Shown here piece by piece: positions 29,838 through 38,317 of a stretch of DNA of 64,000 nucleotides. Origin of the DNA: Symbiodinium natans (lineage: Eukaryota; Sar; Dinophyceae; Suessiales; Symbiodiniaceae); NCBI GenBank assembly GCA_905221605.1, contig CAJNDS010000030.1, positions 1 through 64,000 on the forward strand. Reading direction: 5' to 3'. Within the stretch, counting starts at the first letter, position 1. The number at the start of each line of letters is the position of its first letter. The position numbers and the translations under genes are program-made. Below the pieces are notes generated by a model. The model saw only the letters and a program-made list of their open reading frames with translations, was not told the origin of the DNA and did no database searches.

Positions 29838-30004
29838 TGTGATACGTTTTCCACTTTGGCTCAAGTGACGAACACTGGTGTGAGTGCTGCAAGCCAAAAC
29901 AGAAGTGTTGTCCGAGTGTTTGAGCTTGCTTGCTTGGTTTGGACTTGTGTGAGTTGGCTTGGTTGTATCCTTGGTGCCTTGCTTGGCATCTTGGGTTTTT
30001 AACG
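29838..30004 (+). repeat. 5' LTR of E2 (167 bp)
   Basis: Begins TGTGATACG and ends TTTTTAACG. It is a direct repeat of 38318-38484. At 29851-29865 it reads CCACTTTGGCTCAAG, one base from the matching part of the dinoflagellate spliced leader, only 13 bp inside the LTR. The 3' end is not the usual CA. Confidence 0.9.
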
Positions 30005-30018
30005 TGGTAGCGGAGCGT
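30005..30018 (+). promoter_or_regulatory. Primer-binding site of E2
   Basis: TGGTAGCGGAGCGT follows the LTR with no gap and is identical to the E1 site. Its complement fits an initiator tRNA-Met 3' end. Confidence 0.82.
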
Positions 30019-30088
30019 GGAAGCTCTGTTGCAAAGAAAGAAAGTGAGCCCAATACGCTGACTTGGTGTGTGCTTGAGTTGTCTTGGT

Positions 30089-31579
30089 ATGGAGGGCCGT
30101 GGAAGGCCACCGTACTACCACATAGGCGAGGGTGAACCCGGAATGCTTCGTGAGAGAGGCAGGAGAGGGGCTGAGCCTCCCTATGAGAGACCTTCAGGGT
30201 CCAGACACTCCTCAGTTCCACCAAGGAACCCCGTTGTCGGTAGTGGAGTTGCTTTCAGCCCGATGTCGAACTTGTCGGGTGCAGTGCATCCCACAGGAAG
30301 CCCGGTGGTTGGTTCTCCGACTGCTATGGGCACCCCCATACCGGCAATGGCTTCACCCATGTCACCACCAGGTTTGGTGCCACCACCGCCTGCAGCAGTG
30401 GACCCCGTTGCCGTTCAGGCAGCCCTGGGATCCCAGCTTTTGGTCCAGACAGTTCAGCAGCAGCAGCAGCAGCAGATATCTCAAATGATGTCGCTGGTGC
30501 AGCAGCTGGTCCAGGACCGGACAAATGCTGAGAAGAAAGGCAAAGGAGCTGGTAGCTTGAGTAGCATCAGTGACAGCGTGGACCATGCCATGGAGGTTGA
30601 TGATGGGAACGGCGCTCCTATCAGGAATCCTAAGGCAGACTCATATGTGCCAAAGTTGCCCATGTTGGATGGTGGACGCATGAACAAGGGTCGGCGTGCC
30701 GAGATCGAAGCATGGGTTGAGTACCTTGAAGTGTTTTTGCCATGGATTGCCTTGTTTGATGATAGGATACCGTCGGAAGTGCAGGCTTGTTTCGTGAAAG
30801 ACAAGCCAATCCTGAACAAAGACTTGGCGAAAGGAGAGAGCATTAGGAGTACCAGAGTGTTCCTTTACCTTCGGCAGTCCTTTGCGAACTTTTCCCGTGG
30901 GCTTGACATTTTGAAGCAAGTTGAGCGTGAACAGCTTGGTGTTCCGGCAGGCTATGAGGCGTTGAGGCGCTTGCGTCAGGATCTGTCGGTTTGCTCGAGG
31001 ATAGAAGCCTCGACCTTGCGAGAAGAGATGTTGAGATACCAGCCCCCTGCCTCTACGAAGGATCGTCCCTTGGAAGTGTTTCGCAGCGTGCAGGTTGAGC
31101 TTGCAAAGTATGGTCGACTTGTTGCTGCGTTCCCAGACCTTGCGTTGAGTGAAGTGGATCAGAGCATGATTGTGTTGAAAGGTCTTGATGCGGATGTTAA
31201 GAGGTACATCTTGTTGCATGCTAAGATTGACTCTATGAGTGAGCTTGAGACTGCGATCAAGTTCTACGACGCAAACATCAAGATCCTTACCTTCGCCGAT
31301 TCCGGGCGAGGTCGCGACCGCAGGAACAACAACGACATAGCGAATCCGCTGAACTTCAAAGGCGATGGAAAGGGGAAGGACAAGGGGAAGGACAAGGGGA
31401 AAGATAAAGGAAAGGACAAAGGGAAGGACACCAGGGAAAGGACAAAGGTCGCTCGGGAAAGGACAAGCATGACAAGAAGGGAGAGAAAGGTGGAAAGGGA
31501 AACGTTCCTCAAGACCCTGGAAAAGGGAGCGGTGGTAGCTCTGGTAATGATTCGAAGCACGACAAGCGTGCCAACGTGA
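30089..31579 (+). CDS. Gag of E2
   Basis: The first ATG in the frame is at 30089, about 85 bp after the primer-binding site. The N-terminal 150 residues are Pro/Gly/Gln-rich with a poly-Gln run. The core (about 180-440) matches E1 Gag: PKLPML...MNKGR..E.E.W..YLE near its start and a similar pattern of long helices afterwards. The end is Gly/Lys/Asp-rich, with repeated GKDK units from about 31370. After about 31430 the frame turns Arg/Thr-rich, and the zinc knuckle CYNCNELGHYSNRCP is found in the next frame. An indel in the GKDK repeats has therefore probably shifted the frame. The protein would form the particle and bind element RNA. Confidence 0.85.
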   Translation: MEGRGRPPYYHIGEGEPGMLRERGRRGAEPPYERPSGSRHSSVPPRNPVVGSGVAFSPMSNLSGAVHPTGSPVVGSPTAMGTPIPAMASPMSPPGLVPPPPAAVDPVAVQAALGSQLLVQTVQQQQQQQISQMMSLVQQLVQDRTNAEKKGKGAGSLSSISDSVDHAMEVDDGNGAPIRNPKADSYVPKLPMLDGGRMNKGRRAEIEAWVEYLEVFLPWIALFDDRIPSEVQACFVKDKPILNKDLAKGESIRSTRVFLYLRQSFANFSRGLDILKQVEREQLGVPAGYEALRRLRQDLSVCSRIEASTLREEMLRYQPPASTKDRPLEVFRSVQVELAKYGRLVAAFPDLALSEVDQSMIVLKGLDADVKRYILLHAKIDSMSELETAIKFYDANIKILTFADSGRGRDRRNNNDIANPLNFKGDGKGKDKGKDKGKDKGKDKGKDTRERTKVARERTSMTRRERKVERETFLKTLEKGAVVALVMIRSTTSVPT

Positions 31580-32217
31580 AGTGCTACAACTGCAATGAAT
31601 TGGGGCACTATTCAAACCGATGCCCTAAGAAAGCGGCCAAGGGTGTGGCGGCAGCAGCGACGCTTCTAGAACCGCAGTTGGCGGCTTTGACTTTGGAGGG
31701 CCCGCATGTGTTTGCAGCGGCAATTGGTTGCGAGTTCTTTGATATCGCTCAGGGAGATTCCGACAATGAGTCGAGCTTGAGCGATGGTGATTGGGAAGCC
31801 TTTGGAAGGTCGTGGTTGTTGGAGAGTTCGGAGCCCCCAGTTGAGCTTGGAACCTCGCAGTTCGGAAGCCTAGAGACCCCCGTTGAGCTCGAGAAGGCCC
31901 CAGTTGAGCTTGGAACATCGCAGCTTGGAAGCCTAGAGACCCCCGTTGAGCTTGAGAAGGCCCCAGTTGAGCTTGGAACGTCGCAGCTTGGAAGCCTAGA
32001 GACCCTCGTTGAGCTTGAGAAGGCCCCAGTTGAGCTTGGAACGTCGCAGCTTGGAAGCCTAGAGACCCCCGTTGAGCTTGAGAAGGCCCCGTTGACGCTT
32101 GGTGAGCATGGATTGAGTGAATTTTATTTTCATGACATGAGCATGGCAGCCCCGCATGTGACACATGGTAGTCAGCGAGGAGACACTGCAGCATGTGCAA
32201 GTGCTGAGCCTGAGTGA
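31430..32217 (+). pseudogene. Frame-shifted Gag zinc knuckle and start of protease of E2
   Basis: Reading frame 1 carries, in order, a Lys/Gly tail, a CCHC knuckle CYNCNELGHYSNRCP at about 31579-31623, an acidic stretch, four copies of a 21-residue repeat (31837-32088) and FHDMSMAAPHV. It ends at a stop at 32215-32217. The expected protease motif D-S-G-A is replaced by D-M-S-M-A-A. The rest of the protease-like strand (VVSEETL...TATGASIG) continues in frame 2 from about 32168. Two frame changes and an altered catalytic loop suggest decay; a programmed shift cannot be excluded. Confidence 0.7.
31837..32088 (+). repeat. Four 63-bp tandem repeats in E2
   Basis: Units of 63 bp code for PVELGTSQLGSLETPVELEK plus Ala. 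The copies differ by a few bases. The unit length is a multiple of three, so the frame is kept. They form a Glu/Leu-rich spacer between the zinc knuckle and protease. Confidence 0.93.
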
Positions 32218-35200
32218 GCACGTTGGTAGAGACTGTGTGACTGCCACGGGTGCTTCCATAGGGGTTCAGAAGAGTGCTGTGGTTCGCGTTTGTTTTGCCG
32301 TTGAGAGATCCAGTCCTGTCGTTGTTGAGTTTGAAGCCCTGGTTGCACCTGTGCGATTTAACCTCCTGAGCCTAGGACGACTCCTGAATAGGAATTGGAC
32401 AGTTTCTTTTGCCCCCCATCTCCACGTGCAAGCTGGTGGTTTTAAATTTAAGGCTGTGTGGTCCAACAACTGTTGCTGGTTGCAGAGTCATGCGGTGGCA
32501 CGGGCCTGTTTGGTGTCTCAAGAACAGAGCGCAGCGCAGCAGATTGCAGACCCCTCGTGCACGAGACATTCCGCAGCCCGAGAAGATGGCCTCCTCCAGC
32601 GAGAGCGAAGTGGAATGGCGCATGCAAGGGAAGGACAAAGGGAAGCTGGTCCGGAGAGTCGTTGCGACTCAAGCGGCCTCAATCTCGGTGGGAGAAGAGG
32701 ACTTCGAGGAGAGCACCCGGTTGGCCACAGCTACATCCACGGAGACAGAGGGCGCGATCCTCTTGGTGCCCGCGGATGCCGAGTCCCAGGTGGTGTTGAA
32801 GCCGGGCGAGATCGAGACCCCAGGACCCGCCAAAGTTCCTCTGCAGAAGCCCATGCCAAAGAAGACCAAGGTGAAGAAGATGCCCCAGAAGCCCCTCGTG
32901 AAGAGAATGCCAAAGGCAGCGAGCTCTTCGTCGACAAAGAGGACCCCCGTGAAGCTGGTGCCTCGTTCCGATCGCCAGCAGCCGTGGTTGACGTTGTGGA
33001 GTGCAAGTTCAAGAGCAGTGAAGAAGCAGAAGCTCAAGGAGAGCCGCATGACGTCAGCTGCAAAGTCCGATTTGAATCGCTTTCGCAGGGAGAAGAAGGG
33101 CCCAGAGAGACGAACGCTGGAGGAGCACCTCAAGGAGCATTTTTTGCAGTGCCTGGACCGCAAGGCCCCCTACACTGTGACGACCATCTCCGAGATCACC
33201 AAGGAGAAAGCAAAGCCCCCGAGCCCACCGAGGAAGGAAGCCGACTCCCCGGGGTACCCGGAAAGGTTGCCTACCCCTCCGCGGGTTCCGCCACGTCGAC
33301 GCTTGCCCACACCTCCGAGGAATCCGACATCGCCAAGGGCCAGCGCATCACGGGCACCAGCTACGCCGCCAAAGACATCGCCATTGCCACCACCACCGAT
33401 CAATCCCGGAACGCCTACTTCGAGTGGATGGAGTGTGGTGACGGACCGAAAGCGCTGAGTGCAATCAGCCAGAAAGGATCTTCCCAGGCAATGGCGAGCA
33501 GCAAAAGTCTTGATGTGCTTGATGGTTGTGCTTGCGCTTGTGACGTTGGCATGAGTGGCATGGTTGGCATGAGTGGCATGGTTGAGCATGTGTGTGTTGG
33601 TGAGCTTGATCAGGAGAAAGCACCGGCCCCAGACGGCGACCAGGCGTGGTTGCTACGTGGTGATCAGGAGTTGCTTCACCAGGAGTTGTGGGGAACGGTT
33701 CACCGTGAGCATGTGTTGCGAAGTCATGTTCCTTTTAATTCCAGCTGTGAGCATTGTGTGCGTGGCAGAGGCCTTGAACCAGCTAGGAAAATCGAGAGGG
33801 ATTCCGGAGAGGGAGCCCAAAAGGAGGTTCAGATCGACAAGTTCTTCTACAAGGGGATTTGGTTCCTGGTGTTGGTGCTTGTTGGTTGTTTTGCCATCGG
33901 AACAGTGATGTACCGTGAAGTTTCAGGACCGCGTGGAGCAGCAGCGCGTGAGGTGATGCTTGGAGAGGCGTGGGGACGCAGTGTTGGCCTGGTTGGAGTT
34001 GAAGCGCGTGACTTGTCGGTTTGCGTGAAGTCGGATCTTGAGGGGGTGGTGAAAAACCTTGCTCAGGGTTTCGCTGATACCATGACCGTTGGTGCGGTTG
34101 AGGTGTCTGATGTTCCGGTTGGTCGGCACGCCCCAGTCGCAGAGAGGGCCATCCGGACATTAAAGGAAACCGCGAACACGTTGTGCGCCGGACTGGAGCA
34201 AGTTGGCCTAGAGCCCTGTGGCAGAGGAGTTAGCTTTCTTCTCTCTCACTGTGCTCAGGCACACAACCGCTACCAAATCCAGCCTGGATCGGCAATGACT
34301 CCTGAACAACGTAGTTTAAGAACTATGAAGCAGCCTCGGGCGATATACGTCTGGGGAGCGTCAATCTTGGCCACACCTCCGCCGAGTCTACGACAATTCA
34401 TCACGGGCAGATATGGACAGGCTGCCTACTTAGGCCCTGAAGTCGCGGGTGGCAGTCATCTGGTGCAGTTCCGACTGAAGGATGGTTCGTTGAAGATTGC
34501 CCGGTCAGCCCGAATCAGGATGTTGGTGCCCATGACCTTTGAGTTGTCAGCCTTGCGTGGTATTTGCCGTATGTTGCCCGAGCGTGCTGGTGACGTTGTG
34601 CGTGGCTTGCCAGCGGTTGATCAAGGGAACATGCGTGATCTTCCAATCCCAAACACCGAGACTCGCGGACCGCCAGCATCGTGGGTCGAGGAAAATGGCA
34701 GGACCCCGAGGTGTCGAGCGTGTCGATTGAGGGGTGTTCCAGCGGACAAGGCGTGGCGCACTCAGAAGTGTCGTGACAGATACGCTGCGTACGTGAAGAG
34801 CTCTTTTGATCCGAATCAGTTTGTGCTTGATGATGCCCAGCATGAGTTGGAGATCGAAGGAGTCGAGCTTGATCTTGGTTCGCGTGCTTTTGGTGAGCTT
34901 GACGTCGGGTTGGAGTTGCCTGATGATGTGCAGGATTATGAACCGACTGAAGATGAGGGAGAGCGAGGCCTCGGTGAGTCCTTCTTGCCTGAAGGGGTGC
35001 TTGAGGGTGAACTTCGTCCCGGAGACTCTGTTGGAGTTGAACCTGCAGCTTCAGGGGAGGCTGACTTCATGGAAGTTGAGCCAGAAAGCCTGGATCGGGT
35101 GCCAGAACCAGAGTCCGATGCCATGGTCAACAACGTCTTGTTCCGTGAGTCGTTGGGTTTCGCCGCCGTTGCAAATTCCAGTCCCGGAGGACAGACAGTG

Positions 35201-37603
35201 AAGCTTGGTGGTGAGACTCTTGTGGTTGAAATGCCCTCATCTTCCAAGGATGATGTCACCGGACATGCATTGGACCTTGGTCTGACCTACGAGGGCATGT
35301 TGCGTGAGTTGAGTGCGCTTGAGTCCCTTGCAGTCGGTGATGTGATTTGGCATGTGGATCCGAAGCAGAAAGTGATATCCACAAGATGGGTGTCAAATGC
35401 AAAGCTGGAGCGGATTGACGGCAAAGAAAGACCACTGGTCCGTTGTCGGGTTGTTGCGCGTGATTTCGCCCAGGGAGCAACGGCTGCTCAGCTTGGCATT
35501 TCTGCGGCGACCAGCTCAGCCGAGGCATTGAGGACCTTCCTCTTTTATGCCGGCTCGAAGAGGCAGAACGTCGTAGGCCTCGACGTCAGTACGGCGTTCT
35601 TGTTCGCAGAGCTAGAAGAAGAAGACGGCACGGTAGTGGTGCGGCTCCCTGCTGGAGTTACCGGTCCCAATGGAAGGCCTGGGTTCATGCGACTTCGCAA
35701 GGCTCTTTATGGTTTGAGAGCCGCGGCCCAGACCTGGGCTCGTCATCTCGCAAAGCTCCTCAAGCGCCTCTGCGACCTCACTCCATGTGAAACGGAGCCA
35801 TGCCTCTTCTCAGGTGTGGTCCTCGGTGGACAGAGGGTGGCAGTGTTGTGCTACGTAGACGATCTCCTCATCAGCGGCGACAGCGACGAGGCCATCTACT
35901 ACGTGGTGGAGAAGCTTAAGAGCGCGGTGAAGATCAAGGTGACCGCTGATTTGGATCGTGATCAGCAAATCACGTTTCTTGGTCGTCAAATCACCAGGAA
36001 GAAGGGCGAGGACTCTTTGGTGATTGGCATGGCAGGCGAGTACTACCAGAAGATCTATGAGGGTTTTGGACTTGGGAAGAGTCCGAAGTCTTGCCCGACG
36101 CCGCCGAATCTTCGAGAACTTGACGACAGAGAAGAAGAAGTCTTGGAGCGGGAGTTGAGCTCAGAAGCGGCTGCTCGATATCGCTCTACGTTGGGACGCC
36201 TTTCATGGTTGGCCATGACGCGCGTGGATCTAGCATATTATGTTTCCATGCTAGCTCGAGGCCAGGCCAGTCCACGTGAGAAGCATGAACGTGCGATGCG
36301 GATGGTATTACGGTATCTCCGGCATGTTCAGGATTTTCGACAGATCGTCCATCCAGTTGATGAACGGAGCCTTCGGTTGGATTGCTACGTGGATGCGTCA
36401 TGGGGCAGTGAGAGGAGCGTTGATCGAAAGAGTGTGAGCGGTGGTTGCATCATGCTTGGTGGTTTCTGCTTGAAAGCGTGGTCACGGCTTCAACAAGCTG
36501 TCGCTCTCAGCTCAGCAGAGTCGGAGTTGTACGGATTGGTTGAGGGAGCGAAGGAATCACTTTCAATCCGAAGAGCAATTTCCCACGTGTTTGGATGGGA
36601 GGAGTTGTGCGCGCCGCACCTCTTTTGCGACTCCGAGGCCGCCATCGCCATCAGTCGGGCTGACGGCTTGAGGCGTGTCAGACATATAGATCTGAGAGCA
36701 TGCTTTATACAAGATCAGCTCCGACAGCGACTTCTCTTCATCTTCGGAGTGCGAGGAGCCTCCAACGTCGCAGATCTCTTCACAAAATCGTTGGATGCCC
36801 GGACTACGTTGAAGCACATGTTGAGCCTTGGTTTGTCTGAAGTCACTGTTGCAGCTTGCGTTGGTGAGTTGGCGTGTTTCGTTGGCTTGCTTGGTGCTGC
36901 TGTGGCTGGCAAGGATCATGTATCTCTTGCAGATCGGTATCGTTTGATGGAGTTTGCCAAGTGGTTGGTGGTTGAGTTCTGTGCGCCTCCCATGTCGAGC
37001 ATGTTGGCTGCGTCGCGAGCGTGCTCCTGGGTTGGTGTGTTGACTGTCAGTGAGGCAGATGACGGCGGAGATCCGGCCACTACAGCGCAGCTTCAACAGA
37101 TCTGCACTCTCCACATCCGCAGGGGGGGTTTCGTCTACTTGTGGGCTAGTACTCCGTGCACCGGTGGCTGCCTGTACCAGCATCTTCATGCACGTGATCC
37201 AGCCTACAGACGCGGTCGCTTGGCACGGCACTGGTCACTACACAGGAAGCTGTGGAAGGCTTTTATGTCGCTGTGTGACTACGTCCATGCTTGGTCGATC
37301 GAGTGGCCCCGAGCCTGTGCTTACTGGTCATGGAACCAGACTATCCGTTTTCTGCAGTCGCGACCTTACATGTTGCACGATGTGTTGGTTGACGGTTGCT
37401 CGCTTGGCATGCGTGGTCGAGATGGCGAGTTGATCTACAAACGTTGGCGTGTCATCACGACGATGGAGTCGGTTGCTCGCAGCTTGTCGGTCTTTCGGTG
37501 CCCAGGTGATGGTCATCCACATTCCGCCAACTTCGATCTCAAGAATACCCAACACTACCCGGAGAAGTTGACGAACGCTTTCTTGCACGCGTTAAACGCA
37601 TGA
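32165..37603 (+). CDS. Copia Pol polyprotein of E2 with methyltransferase-like C terminus
   Basis: A 1812-codon frame. Visible in order: C-terminal half of a retropepsin-like fold (TATGASIG...RFNLLSLGRLL, about residues 25-80); a shadow stretch of about 290 residues over an embedded ORF; integrase zinc motif HREH...CEHC; catalytic D558, D624 and E660 (D,D-35-E); reverse transcriptase LDVSTAF and YVDD (1230-1233); RNase H with CYVDASW, SAESEL and ASNVADLFTK; then about 220 residues with VVEFCAPP, STPCTGG (1662) and SIEWPRA (1713). Integrase, reverse transcriptase and RNase H look intact. The ATG at 32165 lies inside the protease, so it is probably not a natural start; upstream parts are in another frame. 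Confidence 0.9.
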   Translation: MVVSEETLQHVQVLSLSEHVGRDCVTATGASIGVQKSAVVRVCFAVERSSPVVVEFEALVAPVRFNLLSLGRLLNRNWTVSFAPHLHVQAGGFKFKAVWSNNCCWLQSHAVARACLVSQEQSAAQQIADPSCTRHSAAREDGLLQRERSGMAHAREGQREAGPESRCDSSGLNLGGRRGLRGEHPVGHSYIHGDRGRDPLGARGCRVPGGVEAGRDRDPRTRQSSSAEAHAKEDQGEEDAPEAPREENAKGSELFVDKEDPREAGASFRSPAAVVDVVECKFKSSEEAEAQGEPHDVSCKVRFESLSQGEEGPRETNAGGAPQGAFFAVPGPQGPLHCDDHLRDHQGESKAPEPTEEGSRLPGVPGKVAYPSAGSATSTLAHTSEESDIAKGQRITGTSYAAKDIAIATTTDQSRNAYFEWMECGDGPKALSAISQKGSSQAMASSKSLDVLDGCACACDVGMSGMVGMSGMVEHVCVGELDQEKAPAPDGDQAWLLRGDQELLHQELWGTVHREHVLRSHVPFNSSCEHCVRGRGLEPARKIERDSGEGAQKEVQIDKFFYKGIWFLVLVLVGCFAIGTVMYREVSGPRGAAAREVMLGEAWGRSVGLVGVEARDLSVCVKSDLEGVVKNLAQGFADTMTVGAVEVSDVPVGRHAPVAERAIRTLKETANTLCAGLEQVGLEPCGRGVSFLLSHCAQAHNRYQIQPGSAMTPEQRSLRTMKQPRAIYVWGASILATPPPSLRQFITGRYGQAAYLGPEVAGGSHLVQFRLKDGSLKIARSARIRMLVPMTFELSALRGICRMLPERAGDVVRGLPAVDQGNMRDLPIPNTETRGPPASWVEENGRTPRCRACRLRGVPADKAWRTQKCRDRYAAYVKSSFDPNQFVLDDAQHELEIEGVELDLGSRAFGELDVGLELPDDVQDYEPTEDEGERGLGESFLPEGVLEGELRPGDSVGVEPAASGEADFMEVEPESLDRVPEPESDAMVNNVLFRESLGFAAVANSSPGGQTVKLGGETLVVEMPSSSKDDVTGHALDLGLTYEGMLRELSALESLAVGDVIWHVDPKQKVISTRWVSNAKLERIDGKERPLVRCRVVARDFAQGATAAQLGISAATSSAEALRTFLFYAGSKRQNVVGLDVSTAFLFAELEEEDGTVVVRLPAGVTGPNGRPGFMRLRKALYGLRAAAQTWARHLAKLLKRLCDLTPCETEPCLFSGVVLGGQRVAVLCYVDDLLISGDSDEAIYYVVEKLKSAVKIKVTADLDRDQQITFLGRQITRKKGEDSLVIGMAGEYYQKIYEGFGLGKSPKSCPTPPNLRELDDREEEVLERELSSEAAARYRSTLGRLSWLAMTRVDLAYYVSMLARGQASPREKHERAMRMVLRYLRHVQDFRQIVHPVDERSLRLDCYVDASWGSERSVDRKSVSGGCIMLGGFCLKAWSRLQQAVALSSAESELYGLVEGAKESLSIRRAISHVFGWEELCAPHLFCDSEAAIAISRADGLRRVRHIDLRACFIQDQLRQRLLFIFGVRGASNVADLFTKSLDARTTLKHMLSLGLSEVTVAACVGELACFVGLLGAAVAGKDHVSLADRYRLMEFAKWLVVEFCAPPMSSMLAASRACSWVGVLTVSEADDGGDPATTAQLQQICTLHIRRGGFVYLWASTPCTGGCLYQHLHARDPAYRRGRLARHWSLHRKLWKAFMSLCDYVHAWSIEWPRACAYWSWNQTIRFLQSRPYMLHDVLVDGCSLGMRGRDGELIYKRWRVITTMESVARSLSVFRCPGDGHPHSANFDLKNTQHYPEKLTNAFLHALNA
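32586..33458 (+). CDS. Embedded out-of-frame Ser/Pro/Lys-rich ORF of E2 (290 aa)
   Basis: Starts with ATG (MASSSESEVEWRMQGKDKGK) inside the Pol ORF but in another frame. It is acidic at first, then Lys/Pro-rich. A helical basic patch (ERRTLEEHLKEHFLQCLDRK) and a PTPP-rich tail end in GWSVVTDRKR. The composition is that of a real, largely disordered protein, whereas the Pol frame over the same bases is erratic. It sits between protease and integrase, exactly like the 194-residue ORF of E1, but the two sequences are not clearly alike. It could be a captured host gene segment or a fast-evolving accessory protein. No family is recognised. Confidence 0.55.
   Translation: MASSSESEVEWRMQGKDKGKLVRRVVATQAASISVGEEDFEESTRLATATSTETEGAILLVPADAESQVVLKPGEIETPGPAKVPLQKPMPKKTKVKKMPQKPLVKRMPKAASSSSTKRTPVKLVPRSDRQQPWLTLWSASSRAVKKQKLKESRMTSAAKSDLNRFRREKKGPERRTLEEHLKEHFLQCLDRKAPYTVTTISEITKEKAKPPSPPRKEADSPGYPERLPTPPRVPPRRRLPTPPRNPTSPRASASRAPATPPKTSPLPPPPINPGTPTSSGWSVVTDRKR
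36968..37600 (+). other. Methyltransferase-like C-terminal domain of E2 Pol
   Basis: After RNase H the frame continues with VVEFCAPPMSS, then STPCTGGCLYQH (STPC at 37148-37159, 58 residues after EFC) and SIEWPRACAYW (EWP at 37301-37309, 51 residues later), then VDGCSLG and YKRWRVITT. E1 shares the three main motifs and their spacing. The fold assignment is an inference; no experiment or database match is available to me. Confidence 0.55.
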
Positions 37604-37678
37604 CACCGCGAGATTTGCTCAAAGTTTTTCCTCTTTTTACTTTGCCTTCGGTACGGTGTATAGAGCATAGGACGTGCC

Positions 37679-38116
37679 ATGGCTGATATGGTTGAGGTTG
37701 AGAACGCTGTGAGGCGCACTTGGGTTCGAGAGCTCTGGATGCAATGGGTTCCTCAGCAGCAGGTGGAAGTCAGTGTCATCGCCTTCCTTGCGATGTTTTC
37801 CTTGGCGATGCTTGGCAGCTTCCTCGCTGGAATCTTTGTGCAGCAATACCGACAGCGTCACAGCCATATTCTGTCTCTGAGTGAGCTTCTTACCTTTCTT
37901 CCAGTGGAGCAAAGTCGGAGAGCAATTATCACTACGCGGCATGGATATGCCTTTCATGTTCGCAGCAATTGCCCCGCCCTGCGCAATTCCCACCCAGGCA
38001 ATCTGCAGCGTCGCGTTGCTTGTGAGCTTTGTTTGGAATACTTGCGCGTGGACGAGCCGACACCCACCGTGTCGAGGGGGGGTGTAGAAGTTCGAGAACT
38101 GTGCGTCATCCTGTGA
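37679..38116 (+). CDS. Small membrane/Cys-motif ORF between Pol and 3' LTR of E2
   Basis: A 145-residue ORF starting ATGGCTGATATGG, 75 bp after the Pol stop. It has an amphipathic N terminus, one strong hydrophobic helix at about residues 32-54 (VIAFLAMFSLAMLGSFLAGI), then a basic patch. The C-terminal part reads FHVRSNCPAL...RRVACELC, a spaced H/C...CxxC pattern that could bind a metal. Third-ORF position before the 3' LTR is where envelope-like or accessory genes sit in some retroelements. I see no signal peptide or fusion motif and do not call it an envelope. Function unknown. Confidence 0.6.
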   Translation: MADMVEVENAVRRTWVRELWMQWVPQQQVEVSVIAFLAMFSLAMLGSFLAGIFVQQYRQRHSHILSLSELLTFLPVEQSRRAIITTRHGYAFHVRSNCPALRNSHPGNLQRRVACELCLEYLRVDEPTPTVSRGGVEVRELCVIL

Positions 38117-38317
38117 GGGTGCGACACGGTGAGTTTTGCAGTTTGCAGTTTTGTGTGCATAGCTTGGAGTCTGCTCAGCTTTTGAAGTTTTCCCAGTAGC
38201 CTGAGTACGATTAGTGGTGCAGGAACGTTTTGCCTCATAGGGAACCACTCTCGTCGAGTTTCGTGACTTGAGGGTAGTTTTGGAGGTCTTTTAAGCCGAG
38301 CTGGCAAGTTGGAGAGC

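Noticed and set aside
30641-31615. Minus-strand frame of 324 codons over E2 Gag
   Set aside because: Shadow of the Gag gene on the other strand; Gag has a zinc knuckle and a homologue in E1, this frame has nothing.
38076-38317. Longer 3' LTR of E2 starting at TGTAGAAG after GAGGGGGGG
   Set aside because: The sequence before 29838 has no counterpart, so the shared LTR is only 167 bp. A truncated left LTR remains possible but unsupported.
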